A stretch of DNA of 64,000 bases from Pezizomycotina sp. ARF18 (Eukaryota > Ascomycota): NCBI GenBank assembly GCA_002224055.1, contig AZLU01000050.1:167089-231088 (forward strand), written 5' to 3'. Positions within the stretch are counted from its first letter, which is position 1. Each line of letters starts with the position of its first letter. The translations under genes and the position numbers were made by a program. Shown one piece after another: positions 54,811 through 64,000 of this stretch. The notes below the pieces were generated by a model that saw only the letters and a list, made by a program, of their open reading frames with translations, ran no database searches and was not told the origin of the DNA.

Positions 54811-55086
54811 TGTTATTATTGCTCATTTTAATAAATATCCCAGCTTATTTCACTCTCCTTATAGATTAAAGCCTAGCTTATGTTTAATTTCTTCTCTTCT
54901 CGCAAGATTAAGATTTAATTCTTCCTTAGCTACTCCAGAGCTTGCCCTAAATTTTATCCCCTTTTCATTTAAAGCTGTTATATCATAAAAATTATAAAAT
55001 CAAAATATTAAAATAAGCAATTAAAACCAATTGTTTAATTTCTCGACCCTTTTTATATAAAAATCTATAAGATAAGATTTTGTCCT

Positions 55087-55599
55087 ATCAAAGCTACATT
55101 GAATTTAGGTCTATCACCTGAACTAAAAATAGCTTTTCCAAATATAGTACCTACTCCAAGACCTTTGGTAGGTGACCAAATAATCGAGAATCCTAATTGA
55201 ATAGCTGGTTTTGCAAGCGCGGAAGGTTGTTTTATGATTAAAATTATTAAATCTTCTACTCATTATATTGGTTTTCAAGTACTATTAGTATTTCAAGTAA
55301 CTCAGCATTCTAGAGATAAACAATTAATGAATAATTTAATTTCTTATTTCAAAACTGGAAAATGTTATAATAAAGATCAAGTTGATCAAGTTATGGATTT
55401 CAGAATTACAAAATTTTCAGATATTAATGAAAAAATAATTCCATTTTTTACAAAATATCCTATCCTAGGAGTTAAAGCTTTAGATTTTAATGATTGATGT
55501 AAAGCAGCAGAAATAATTAAAAATAAAGGTCATTCTACTTCTGAAGGTTTACAAAGAATTAAAGAAATAAAAATGGGAATGAACCGTGGAAGAGAATAA
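55087..55599 (+). CDS. LAGLIDADG C-terminal part
   Basis: ATLNLGLSPELKIAFPNIVP, motif 2 NWIAGFASAEGCFMI, KALDFNDW, HSTSEGLQRI..GMNRGRE. Open frame of 170 codons without the first motif; likely the second half of the fragment at 54530. Confidence 0.75.
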
Positions 55600-55634
55600 G
55601 TTTAATTTTGGGTTTCAACTATTGGTTTAGAAAG

Positions 55635-55706
55635 TGAATTGGGTTAATATTATAGCTAGTAGCAATTTATTTTAATAATTATTGTGAGGAGGGTGGGGGG
55701 GCTATA
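55635..55706 (+). repeat. dispersed repeat R1, copy
   Basis: gaattgggttaatattatag, ctagtagcaatttatttta, tgtgaggagggtggggggg. Confidence 0.8.
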
Positions 55707-55854
55707 TAAATAAAAAAAAAATTTTTGAAAAGCATAACTCTAACGATATAGAAATTTATATAAAGCCCTCAATTAAAATAAAGCTATAATCTCAATGGTA
55801 ATTTGAACCAAATTAAATAAACAACTAAAGCGATAAATTTTATAAAATTTTGTG

Positions 55855-56420
55855 AAATCCTTAGTCTTATTAATAGAAAAGTCCATACTAATATCCCGGA
55901 TTTTAAAATTAGTTTCTTTAATAAATAAACTGAATAACCCGTTATCTGAATATTTAGAAGCTAAGTTATCAGAATTAGGTCCTTTACCTAGTGTAGAATT
56001 TGAAACTATAAGTGATTTAAATATTGAAAATTTGGTTAAAAATTTAAACCCTTATTGAATATCAGGTGTGAAGGTTCTTTTACATATTTTACAAGAACTC
56101 GAAAAAATTCAAAAGGTAAGCTAGTTAAGGATTATTTTCTTGTATTTGAGATTAGTCAAAGAACTCAAGATTTATATAAATTTAATCGCTTCATTTTTTC
56201 AAGTGGGTAAAGTTTATATTGAAACTAGAGGAATAAGCAAATATAGATTAGGTATTAAAAGTCAAATAATTAATACATTAGTACCTTTTTTTAATGATTA
56301 TCCTCTAGAAGGTAATAAAGCATTGCAGTACTCATTATGGTTAAAAATAGTAAGCTTTCTAACCGATCAAGCCAGACCAAAAAGACTCCGAGTTAGAAAG
56401 ACTAATAAAGGAGTTATCTA
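55855..56420 (+). pseudogene. LAGLIDADG-like ORF, broken
   Basis: NIENLVKNLNPYWISG, a one-base loss in the motif, CEGSFTYFTRTRKNSKGK, FLVFEISQRTQDL, FFQVGKVYIETRG, VPFFNDYPLEGNKALQYS. A single motif remains. Confidence 0.65.
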
Positions 56421-56515
56421 AACTAAAATAGAATAGTTTTTTTAACGATCAAGTTAGAAGTGACCAAAGAGACTTAGAGTTAGAAATATTAATAAATGAG
56501 TTATCTAAATTAAAA
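56356..56515 (+). repeat. diverged direct repeat
   Basis: ccaaaaagactccgagttag..gagttatctaaa at 56376-56425 recurs at 56463-56513 with changes. It marks a duplicated ORF end. Confidence 0.6.
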
Positions 56516-56543
56516 TAATAATAACAAAAATAAAGGTAAAATG

Positions 56544-56772
56544 GCATTTTAATCCTAGTGTAGCTGAAGCATTTAATTCAGTTGAGCATATTATGAGAGA
56601 TGTTAACAATGGGTGATTACTTCGTTACTTCCATTCAAATACTGCTTCAGCTTTCTTCTTTTGGTTTATCTTCATATTGGAAGAGGAATGTATTATGGAA
56701 GTTATCAAAAACCAAGAGGTTTAACTTGAGTAATTGGGACTTTCATTCTTATTCTAATGATGGGTACAGCTT
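56544..56772 (+). pseudogene. cob: cob exon 2 with frameshift
   Basis: [20 protein letters not shown] and [18 protein letters not shown]; at 56658 one T is missing from the FFFL run and the frame shifts; the rest ([36 protein letters not shown]) is in the next frame. It ends at a plausible intron site in TA-FLG. Haem-ligand region HIGRG is recognisable. No later cob exon lies in the window, so this locus is a 5' fragment or the gene is split elsewhere. Confidence 0.75.
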
Positions 56773-56960
56773 CCTAGGTTAAAGACAATTAGCCTAAAAT
56801 GATTTAGTGCGCTGCGGAACCCCTGATATCAGTTAGACCGGGAATGGGTCCCTGCGCTCGATTTAGCTACGGAAACGTTTTTCTTAGTTCATTTTAAACT
56901 AACACAATTTTTTTTTTTTTTTTTTTTTACATAAATATGAAAATATTAGAAATATACGTT
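56773..56960 (+). other. start of second cob intron or its relic
   Basis: gtgcgctgcggaacccctga, agttagaccgggaatgggtcc, tcgatttagctacgg: structured RNA, group I-like, then a 22-T run. No 3' exon follows. Confidence 0.45.
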
Positions 56961-56969
56961 AACATAACA

Positions 56970-57680
56970 ATTCGCTACTGACCTGAATCGTAGTTTTTCA
57001 ATATTGGATAATTCAATGATAGGCTGATCACCTGGGAAATGTACAAGCAACTTTAGTGATAATAACAAACCTGATGATTGAGCCTGAAACAAAACCTAAA
57101 AAAAAAAAAGGATTTAGAATGGATAGAAATCTAAATAACTTTCCCGTTATAAATCTATTTTTTGCCTTTGCCTAAATTTTTTTTTTATTCTAAAAAAAAA
57201 ATTAGGCTGCAGGCCAGAGGGACGATAATTATTAAACAAAAAATAAATGGTGGAAGGATCATATCGGTTTGTTCAAATTAACACTCTAAAATGATTAGGG
57301 ATATTGATGAAATAAAAAATATAAAAAAAAAATTAATAGTTACCAATTGGTAAATACTATAACGGATTTTCTTCCCGCAATAGTTAAATAAAAATATTAA
57401 ACATGGACTTGCTTCAAAGGAAGCTAACTCATGTAAAAAAAAATTTTTTTAATTACATAAAATAATAATTATTTCATTATTAATTATATATAATGAATGT
57501 CTCTCTAAATAAAAGATTTTATGCCTCAATTAGTGCCATTCTATTTTATAAATGAAATAACATTCGGATTTGCAATATTAACAGTAATAATATATTTTTT
57601 CAAAATATTTTTTACCAAAATTCGTTCGTTTATATTTAGGTCGTACATTTATAATTAAATATATAATCGGCTTATAAGGA
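56970..57680 (+). repeat. duplicated atp8-upstream block, copy 2
   Basis: Counterpart of 4243-4790, here leading into the full atp8. A GC cluster (57172-57226) has inserted in this copy but not in the other. Confidence 0.75.
57521..57658 (+). CDS. atp8: atp8, ATP synthase subunit 8
   Basis: MPQLVPFYFINEITFGFAIL, TVIIYFFKIFFTKIRSFIFR, SYIYN: 45 residues with the conserved MPQLVPFYF start. Slightly shorter at the C-terminus than the usual 48. Followed 75 bases later by atp6. Confidence 0.92.
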   Translation: MPQLVPFYFINEITFGFAILTVIIYFFKIFFTKIRSFIFRSYIYN

Positions 57681-57733
57681 TTATTTAAAATATTTTTAAA
57701 AATATTATTATGTTTATTAAGCTTAAAAACTAA

Positions 57734-57811
57734 ATGAAAAAAATATTTTACATAAATAGTCCGTTAGATCAATTTGAAATAAGAAATTATATAAGTATAG
57801 ATGCTCCTATT
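57734..57811 (+). CDS. atp6: atp6 exon 1
   Basis: MKKIFYINSPLDQFEIRNYI and SIDAPI: the N-terminus of ATP synthase subunit a. It ends in an intron within aag t|gatgtagg. Confidence 0.85.
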
Positions 57812-58283
57812 AAGTGATGTAGGAAATAACTTAAATGGGATAAACATATCAAATTCCAGAAATACCTTAAAGCTTCTGATACCAAACTTTATTCGAAAGA
57901 TTATAAGTGGATGAACTAATAATTTATGTAAGGTAAAAGTTAGAAGATTTCTGAAAAGAGAATAGGCAATCGTGGATCTAAGTCAATAGTATTTAAAATT
58001 ATTGTAAAAGAGCAACGAGTAAACGGTAGTTTATGTATGAGTTCAAAAATTCTTATTTAATATTTGTTTACTTATAAATAGATAAATAAGAATAATAAAT
58101 TTAATGCATATAAGATATACTCTAACGAATTTCAAAGAAATTATTATATCAAAATCCTTTCTAAACAAATAAATAAATATTATTCTTTACTAAAAAATTA
58201 TAAACTAAGTTAATGAAAACCCATGAAAATTTTTATTTGTTTGCATGATAAATTTGATTATAATGATATTAGCTAATATGCAA
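57812..58283 (+). other. atp6 intron 1, group I
   Basis: attccagaaataccttaaagc, tcgtggatctaagt, aagagcaacgagtaaacgg, aagatatactctaac at 57850-58135. Its 3' part (58055-58270) is repeated at 58380-58520. Confidence 0.75.
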
Positions 58284-58390
58284 TTTTTTTAACTAATATA
58301 GGAATTTATTTAATTATTAATCTTTTAATTGTTTTTATTTTAAATATATTAGGAGATGATAATTATATAGTTTTAAATTGTTTGCTTATA
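58284..58390 (+). CDS. atp6: atp6 exon 2 start, copy 1
   Basis: IFLTNIGIYLIINLLIVFIL and NILG; about 100 bases that recur at 59405-59510 after an endonuclease gene. It then runs into repeated intron sequence. Confidence 0.6.
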
Positions 58391-58499
58391 AATAAAGTGA
58401 GAGTTGTGTATCCAATGTATACTTTAACGAATTTCAAAAGTTATATTAAAATTCTTTCTAAACAAATTAATAAAATAAAGATTATTCTTCATTAAATAA

Positions 58500-59385
58500 G
58501 TTACAAACTAAGCTAATGATAAATCCATGGTTTTTAACTGGATTTTCTGATGCTGAATCAAGTTATATAATTAGAGTTAATAAAAAAAAAATAATGGGTG
58601 AGTAATAAGAGCTAGTTTTCAAATTACTTTACACCAAAAGGATCATGCTTTATTAAAATTAATTTTAAATTTCTTGGAGTAGGAAATATTTATGGTAAAG
58701 AAAAAGTTCAGTATAGAGTTGACTCTATTAAGGATTTAATTAATATAATTATCCCTCATTTTAATAAATATCCTCTTATTACTCAAAATGAGCTGATTTT
58801 GAATTATTTAAACAAGCTGTTGATCTAATTAATCGTAAAGAACATTTGACTTTAGAAGGCCTTAAAAAATTATAGCTATTAAAGCTTCAATGAATAAAGG
58901 TTTATCAAAAGAATTAAAAGTAGCTTTTCCAGATATTATTCCAGTTAAGAGACCTTCCGTTAAAAATCAAAAATAACGGATCCTAATTGATTAGCAGGTT
59001 TCACTAACGGTGAAGGTTGTTTTATGGTTAATATTCAACCATCAAGCCGTAATCTTTTAGGTTTTCAAGTGTGATTAAGATTTTCATTAGGTCAACATTC
59101 ACGTGACGAAAAGTTATTAAATGACTTGCTTAAATTCTTTGGAGTAGGAAGATATGTTCCTAGTTCAACTAAGAAATTTGGAGAATTCATAGTTACAGAT
59201 AATAAAGGCTTGATTGATAAAATCATTCCATTTTTTATAAAATATCCAATCATTGGAGTTAAAGCTCTGGATTTTTATGACTTTTGTGAAGCAGCCGAAC
59301 TAGTAAAAATAAGGTTCATTTAACAAAAGAGGGATTAGATCGAATTCGTCTAATTAAAATGGGTATGAACAAGAGAAGACAATAG
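58500..59385 (+). pseudogene. LAGLIDADG endonuclease between atp6 exon copies
   Basis: PWFLTGFSDAESSYIIRV, breaks near 58600, 58675, 58790, 58870 and 58970; then DPNWLAGFTNGEGCFMVNIQ, FFGVGRYVPSSTKKFG, KALDFYDF and HLTKEGLDRI. All blocks of a complete protein are present but at least five indels separate them. Confidence 0.78.
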
Positions 59386-59404
59386 ATCACTTATTGTTGA
59401 AAAT

Positions 59405-59854
59405 TTTTATTTATTTGTATGATAAATTTGATTATGTGATATTAGCTAATATGCAATTTTCTTTAACTAATATAGGATTTATTTAATTATAAGTCTCTTA
59501 ATTGCTTTCATTTTAATATATTTAGGAAATAATAATAATAATATAATTTCAAATAATTGATCTATAAATCAAGAATCAATTTATGCAACAATGAATAATT
59601 TAGTTATAAATCAAATAAGCGCTATTAAAGGTCAAATTTATTTTCCCTTTATATATTCTTTATTTATTTTTATACTTATAAATAATTTACTCGGAATGGT
59701 ACCTTATAGTTTTGCTTCAACTTCCCATGTTATTTTAACTTTCTCACTTAGTTTTACTATAGTTTTAGGTGCAACAATATTAGGTTTCCAAACTCATGGT
59801 CTTAAATTCTTTTCTCTTTTTGTGCCCGCTGGATGTCCTCTTGCTTTACTTCCT
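59405..59854 (+). CDS. atp6: atp6 main exon
   Basis: FSLTNIG, LIAFILIYLGN, NNWSINQESIYATMNNLVIN, IKGQIYFPFIYSLFIFILIN, NLLGMVPYSFASTSHVILTF, VLGATILGFQTHGLKFFSLF, VPAGCPLALLP. A one-base deletion near 59473 breaks the link with the upstream residues. Ends ctt cct|, joined to tta tta gta at 61110 for LLPLLVCIEF. Confidence 0.85.
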
Positions 59855-61109
59855 TTAAAGTTATTTGGTAAATTACTAATGAGGGATCAACTATCAAACT
59901 CTAGAAACACCCTAAAGCTTTCGATACCAAGCTTTATCCGAAAGGTTATAAGTGGATGAATTAATAACTCATGTAAGGTAAAAAGTCAAAAGATAAAGGA
60001 AACTGAAATGGGCTATCGCGGATCTAAATCATTAAATGTAAAAGAACAACGAGTAAACGGTAGTTTATACAAAGTATTCTTAAGATGTACTCTAACGGGT
60101 TTCGAAAGAAATTATCCAATCAAAATCCTTTCTAAACAAATAAATAAATTAAGATTTAATTCTTCCTTAGCTTTCGTTAATCCAAAAATTAAACTAAATC
60201 CTTATTTTGTTACTGGCTTTATAGATGGTGAAGGTTCATTCATGATTATTATTAGGAAAAACCCGAAATTTAAGATTGGATGAGAGGTTATAGTAATTTT
60301 TCAAATTGGTCTTCATCAAAAGATAGAGCAATCTTGGAACTCATTAAATTATATTTTGGAGTAGGTAATATTTATAAACAAGGTAAAGACAATGTTCAGT
60401 ATAGAGTAACCTCACTACGAGATTTAACTAATGTAATTATTCCTCATTTTGATAAATACCTATTAATAACTCAGAAACGTGCTGATTTTGAATTATTAAA
60501 ACTAGCTGTAAATCTAATGAATAGTAAAAAACATTTAACAATAGAAGGATTACATAAAATAATTGCGATTAAAGCTGCAATTAATTTAGGTTTATCGGAT
60601 GAATTAAAGTTAGCTTTCCAGGTATTATAGCAATTAAGAAACCTTAGTTAAAAATCAAAAAATCCTTGATCCTTATTGATTGGCTGGGTTTGCCAGTGCT
60701 GAAGGTAATTTCATGGTTAATATAAAAAGCTCACTAGAAGTAATACAGGATTTCAAGTATTATAGATTTAAACTTACCCAACATTTTAGAGATGATATTT
60801 TAATGAAAAGTATAGTAGAATATTGGGGATGTGGTCATGTTTACAATGACCGTGAGACTGTAGAGTTCATAGTTACAAAATATAATGACTTGATAGATAA
60901 AATCATTCCGTTCTTCGATAAATATCCTATTATAGGGGTTAAAGTATTAGATTTTTCAGATTTCAAAAGAGTTGCTGAGATAATGAAAAATGGTGATCAT
61001 TTAACTTCTGAAGGATTAGATTTAATACGTCAAATCAAAACGGGTATGAATAGAGGTAGAAATTCAAGTCTTAAATTTATTTATTTGCATGATAAATTTG
61101 ATTGCAGTG
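59855..61109 (+). other. atp6 group I intron with LAGLIDADG ORF
   Basis: actctagaaacaccctaaagc, atcgcggatctaaatc, aaagaacaacgagtaaacgg, aagatgtactctaac at 59892-60105. Ends at G61109. Confidence 0.8.
60150..61090 (+). pseudogene. LAGLIDADG endonuclease in atp6 intron, frameshifted
   Basis: NPYFVTGFIDGEGSFMIIIR, a shift near 60310, FGVGNIYKQGKDNVQYRV, KRADFELLK, a shift near 60620, DPYWLAGFASAEGNFMVNI, FDKYPIIGVKVLDFSDF, HLTSEGLDLIRQIKTGMNRG. The first frame is open back through the intron core to 60008. Related to the gene at 5067-6341. Confidence 0.8.
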
Positions 61110-61391
61110 TTATTAGTATGTATAGAATTCATATCTTATCTTTCTAGATGTATATCTTTAGGTTTAAGATTAGGTGCCAACGTAATGGCAGGTCACATGC
61201 TATTAAGTATCTTAAGTGGTTTAACTTATACTATTATGACATCAGGTTTTATTTTTTTTATTTTAGCATTACTTCCTTTAGCATTTATTATTTTATTTTC
61301 AGTTCTTGAATTTTGCTATTGCGTTTATACAAGCTTATGTTTTTGTAGTTTAACTTGTTCTTATTTAAAAGATGTAATTTATTTACATTAG
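61110..61391 (+). CDS. atp6: atp6 last exon
   Basis: LLVCIEFISYLSRCISLGLR, LGANVMAGHMLLSILSGLTY and on to LTCSYLKDVIYLH, stop. The essential Arg (GLRLGAN) is present. Between 61312 and 61348 one extra and one missing T shift the frame over 12 residues (CYCVYTSLCFCSL where AIAFIQAYVFVVL is expected) and then restore it. Confidence 0.9.
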   Translation, partial: LLVCIEFISYLSRCISLGLRLGANVMAGHMLLSILSGLTYTIMTSGFIFFILALLPLAFIILFSVLEFCYCVYTSLCFCSLTCSYLKDVIYLH

Positions 61392-61862
61392 ATAAAATCG
61401 CTTCTCCCTAGCTTCGCAAGGGCGCGAGAGATTTATGTGTTAAAAAAATCCAACTCACTTAATAAAATTTGTTTTGACTTGATAATCCATACGAATTTTT
61501 TTTTATAATCTTTGATGGTGTTCATTATTCAGTTTTAAATTTAATTTATAACGTTGATTATTATCTTTACTTTTTTGCCTATTCTTTCCAACCAAATAAA
61601 TATATATTTAAAACCAAGCACTAACCATAAAATTCTAATTATAAGACAGGTTAAAGAGTAAAAAGCAAATTTTCAATTGGTCTCCAAAGATAAAGCGATT
61701 TTGGAAAGTCTTAAAAAAAAATTATTTTTGCCTTTGCCCTCTGGCTGCAGGCAGAGGGAGATTTTAATTATAAAATTTAAAAATTAATTTTTAATTATAA
61801 ACTTTATAAGTAATGTTTAATAGTTTATTAATTATAATTTTAGGATTATAATTTTAGGGATT
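61392..61862 (+). other. spacer with GC cluster and promoter-like motif
   Basis: Holds ctttataagtaatg at 61802-61815, a GC cluster (gcctttgccctctggctgc) at 61728-61764, and a decayed LAGLIDADG scrap near 61670 (caattggtctccaaagataa). trnW follows. Confidence 0.55.
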
Positions 61863-61932
61863 ATGATATTAGCTTAACGGTAAGTACTTCATTTCAGATG
61901 ATGAGATATCTGTTCAATTCAGATATATCAAT
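61863..61932 (+). tRNA. trnW: tRNA-Trp (UCA)
   Basis: Acceptor atgatat/atatcaa (six pairs), D arm gctt..aagt, loop tttcaga with UCA, T arm atctg-ttcaatt-cagat. A UCA anticodon reads UGA and UGG, consistent with the in-frame TGA codons throughout. Confidence 0.8.
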
Positions 61933-61993
61933 TAATTTTTTTTTACGGCGATTTCTTTAAAATGTTAATAATTAAATAATGCTGCCTTATTCA

Positions 61994-62012
61994 ACTTCCT
62001 AAGAGAGGAAGT
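61994..62012 (+). repeat. short member of the acttcc palindrome family
   Basis: acttcctaagagaggaagt, an internally deleted form of the 24-nt palindrome. Confidence 0.7.
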
Positions 62013-62152
62013 GAATGAAGGGTTAAATTTTATTTAGTAATTAAATAATTGTTTAATTTATCTATTTAAAAATTTAACTCAGTCTTAGTATATTTCTATT
62101 AAATTAGCTTTTAAATTAGAGATAGACTTAAGCTTTATAATATAAAAATAAT

Positions 62153-62347
62153 ATGAATCATAAAAATGTATATACACCAAATATATTTCAAAATATGAAA
62201 AAAAAAATTAAATACATCGCGATTAAGTCAAATCCTCGGGGGGGGGAGGCTATAGATGAATGGGTGCATTCTCATACAGAGGATAATTTAAACTTTATCT
62301 TTTTTTTTCAAAGCAAAGATTTTATATCAAAAAAATTTGAAATTTAA
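62153..62347 (+). CDS. hypothetical short ORF
   Basis: 64 codons from ATG with no recognised motif; it includes a G9 run. Low likelihood of being real. Confidence 0.2.
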   Translation: MNHKNVYTPNIFQNMKKKIKYIAIKSNPRGGEAIDEWVHSHTEDNLNFIFFFQSKDFISKKFEI

Positions 62348-62559
62348 TAGGTACTCCTTCATTCAAGACCTGTATAGTATTAACGAACGGGGAGCTAATT
62401 ATTTATAAATAGAAACAACAAAATCTAGGAGTAACTGTTAAACTAATATTTAAAATAAATAAACATAGATGAGCAACTCATGAAAAGTTCTAAATTATAT
62501 TTACAATTTTAGTTTATATTATAAAATGATGGGATTTCTCTAATGATTTTATACACAAT

Positions 62560-62700
62560 TTGAAAAGCTCAAACACGAAATGAGAAATCTCTCGAGCTAA
62601 AATGTCTAGTTCAAAAGAAGGAGAAAAATCCTATGTTTGGAAAGCGAGACCTGAGAAAGCTAATAAACCAACCAAAGTATATTATTAGATATAGAAAAAA
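62560..62700 (+). pseudogene. GIY-YIG NUMOD3 scrap
   Basis: gagctaaaatgtctagttca, gaaaatcctatgtttgg-like and gaaagc..acctgag match the NUMOD3 repeats of the GIY-YIG genes, with indels. Confidence 0.6.
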
Positions 62701-62798
62701 AATATTATGAATAAATATTTATCTATTAAAGAAGCGGCTAAAGCTATCACATAAATCCTGCTAATATATTAACTTATTTTGCGTAATAACCAACAAAA

Positions 62799-62822
62799 AC
62801 TCCAGTTGCATGCAACTGGAGT
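62799..62822 (+). repeat. 24-nt perfect palindrome
   Basis: actccagttgca followed by its reverse complement. Confidence 0.92.
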
Positions 62823-63008
62823 AAATACATATTTAGACGAGATAATAATACATAAGCTCTTTTCTTAAAGGATTTATTGATTTAAAAGGTAAATACGTTT
62901 TTTGATAAAAACACCTATTCAAGTTCAAGTCTTGGAGAAATCAATAAAGTTTATTAAGTATTCATATTTTTTTTTTTATAAATTAGGAAAATGTAATTTA
63001 TTTTATAA

Positions 63009-63170
63009 TTTTATAAGTAATGGGAATAAAAAAATAGAGAAGACCCGAGAGTTTTTATTAATACAAATTTTATAGAAGGAAACACCTTTAATTAATCACT
63101 CGCTTCAAAGGGAGCGTTTAATTTAGAAAAGTAATATTATGTTTTATTATTTTCTGAATGAACGCTAGTT
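63009..63170 (+). pseudogene. rns: promoter-like motif and rns leader copy
   Basis: ttttataagtaatgggaa at 63009, then atagaaggaaacaccttt, the cactcgcttcaaagggagcg hairpin and ttctgaatgaacgctagtta. Diverges from rns after about 15 rRNA bases. Confidence 0.65.
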
Positions 63171-63479
63171 AGTTTCAATCAAGCCCGTTAACTTGCTCAC
63201 CTGAGGCAAGTGGAAAATGTGGGCAATAAATATTCACAGAAACTGTCTTTAGACTATTGATTATATTGAGAATAAAATCGAATATATTATATTTAATACT
63301 TTAGTTATATTGATATATATTTGAGATATTTGATTATAGATTTCTAATCTAATAGGTTAATTAAAAGATAGATTTCCCAGTTATTTAATCGCAATTCAAA
63401 CCATGTGAAATCAGAAAGTACAAAAAATATTAAAAATATATTAAATTCTTTTTAGTATGGTTTTCTCTTTACTCTAGGG

Positions 63480-63565
63480 TTCGGAGTTAAACCATTTTTA
63501 TAATGTCTATCTTAATTTTGTGGCAGGATTTATAGACAGTGAGAGCTTTCTTGTAGAAGGATTTC
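63480..63565 (+). pseudogene. LAGLIDADG motif scrap
   Basis: NFVAGFIDSESFLVEGFL with no supporting domain. Confidence 0.4.
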
Positions 63566-63716
63566 TTATTTTTTGCTCACGCTTTTCATTATCTCTATGA
63601 AGCAGTTCCTTATGTGAAATCTTTTTTGCTATTCTTCTTATTGATCTTCTTGTTATCATTTGGATGCTTTGCCCCGAAGGGTTTTTATCATTGATTATTA
63701 TGTTATTGCTTATATA

Positions 63717-63788
63717 GGAATTTTAGTTCATGGTAGAACAGATTGACTTTTAATCATTCAAATAAAGGTTCAAGTCCTTTAAATCTCA
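63717..63788 (+). tRNA. trnK: tRNA-Lys (UUU)
   Basis: Acceptor ggaattt/aaatctc (one mismatch), D arm gttc-atggta-gaac, loop cttttaa with UUU, T arm aaagg-ttcaagt-ccttt. Confidence 0.78.
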
Positions 63789-63974
63789 GCGTCCTAGGCA
63801 TTTTAACTTTAAGTAATGTGTTATAAATAAAAAAAAATTATTATACATTATCAAAATTATAGAAAGGAATCAGTCGAAAAAGGTAAATATAAAAAAAAAA
63901 CTTTAACTACAAAAATGATCTAGGATATGACCTATTTTTTGTAAGAGTTTGACAATTAGATTTAGATTAATTAT

Positions 63975-64000
63975 TTTTGTTCTTTTAGTTTAAACGGTAA
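63975..64000 (+). tRNA. start of a tRNA cut by the window edge
   Basis: gttcttttagtttaaacggtaa looks like an acceptor strand plus D arm (agtttaaacggtaa). Identity cannot be known. Confidence 0.45.

Larger units (their letters stand above)
54172..56543 (+). other. cob group I intron, composite
   Basis: Core at 54190-54375 (ctatatgcagaaaaa, aatccgcaggaaacc, aggatcctcagagacta, gatatagtcca). Contains pieces of two or three LAGLIDADG genes and an R1 repeat. 54860-55080 has no forward gene I can name. Confidence 0.75.

Noticed and set aside
56600-56782. 60-codon plus-strand ORF in cob exon 2
   Set aside because: It is the wrong frame of cob created by the missing T.

Overview
This window is a stretch of intron-rich fungal mitochondrial DNA. 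The evidence is AT-rich sequence, TGA read as tryptophan inside every conserved exon (genetic code 4), standard mitochondrial genes (cox1, atp6, atp8, atp9, cob, nad2, nad4, rns, tRNAs), and dozens of LAGLIDADG and GIY-YIG homing endonuclease genes in group I introns. The atp9, cob and atp6 proteins look most like filamentous ascomycetes (Pezizomycotina). I cannot name a species. Every gene I can support lies on the + strand.

Layout. 1-7255: the 3' part of an intron tract upstream of the first cox1 exon seen. It holds two tandem LAGLIDADG ORFs, a LAGLIDADG_2 ORF, and an ectopic atp8/atp6 fragment fused to an endonuclease and bracketed by two copies of a 45-nt hairpin. 7256-39664: cox1, entering from the left without its N-terminal exon. 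Thirteen exons are separated by twelve introns, with nearly every junction in phase and obeying the group I rule (exon ends in T, intron ends in G). Several introns are 4-7 kb and contain nested, broken or duplicated endonuclease genes, nad4 pieces and copies of the rns leader. 39673-41310: two unknown ORFs, trnR(UCG) and endonuclease tails. 41511 to about 46100: rns, with a LAGLIDADG-encoding group II intron and two group I introns near the 3' end. 46224-46865: a nad2 5' fragment joined to an endonuclease scrap. 47365-48843: atp9 in two exons. 48844-54016: sparse DNA with trnL, trnY, trnR(ACG), an unknown ORF, a truncated cox1 N-terminal exon copy and endonuclease remnants. 54017-56772: a 5' fragment of cob with one intron. 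57521-61391: atp8 and a multi-exon atp6. 61392-64000: trnW, trnK, the start of another tRNA, and remnants.

The main theme is mobile DNA stacked on mobile DNA. One LAGLIDADG gene is split by two successive GIY-YIG genes. Another is split inside its catalytic motif by a LAGLIDADG_2 gene. Short exon starts are copied next to new introns (cox1 mini-exon three times, cox1 exon 5 twice, atp6 exon twice). A family of 19-29 nt palindromes has inserted into, or replaced, coding and intron sequence. Copies of the rns leader travel with a motif matching the yeast mitochondrial promoter ATATAAGTA.

Caution: atp6 and cob contain single-T frameshifts in homopolymers, so some frameshifts called here may be sequencing indels. 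Exon borders were placed by protein homology from memory plus the T/G splice rule, not by alignment.
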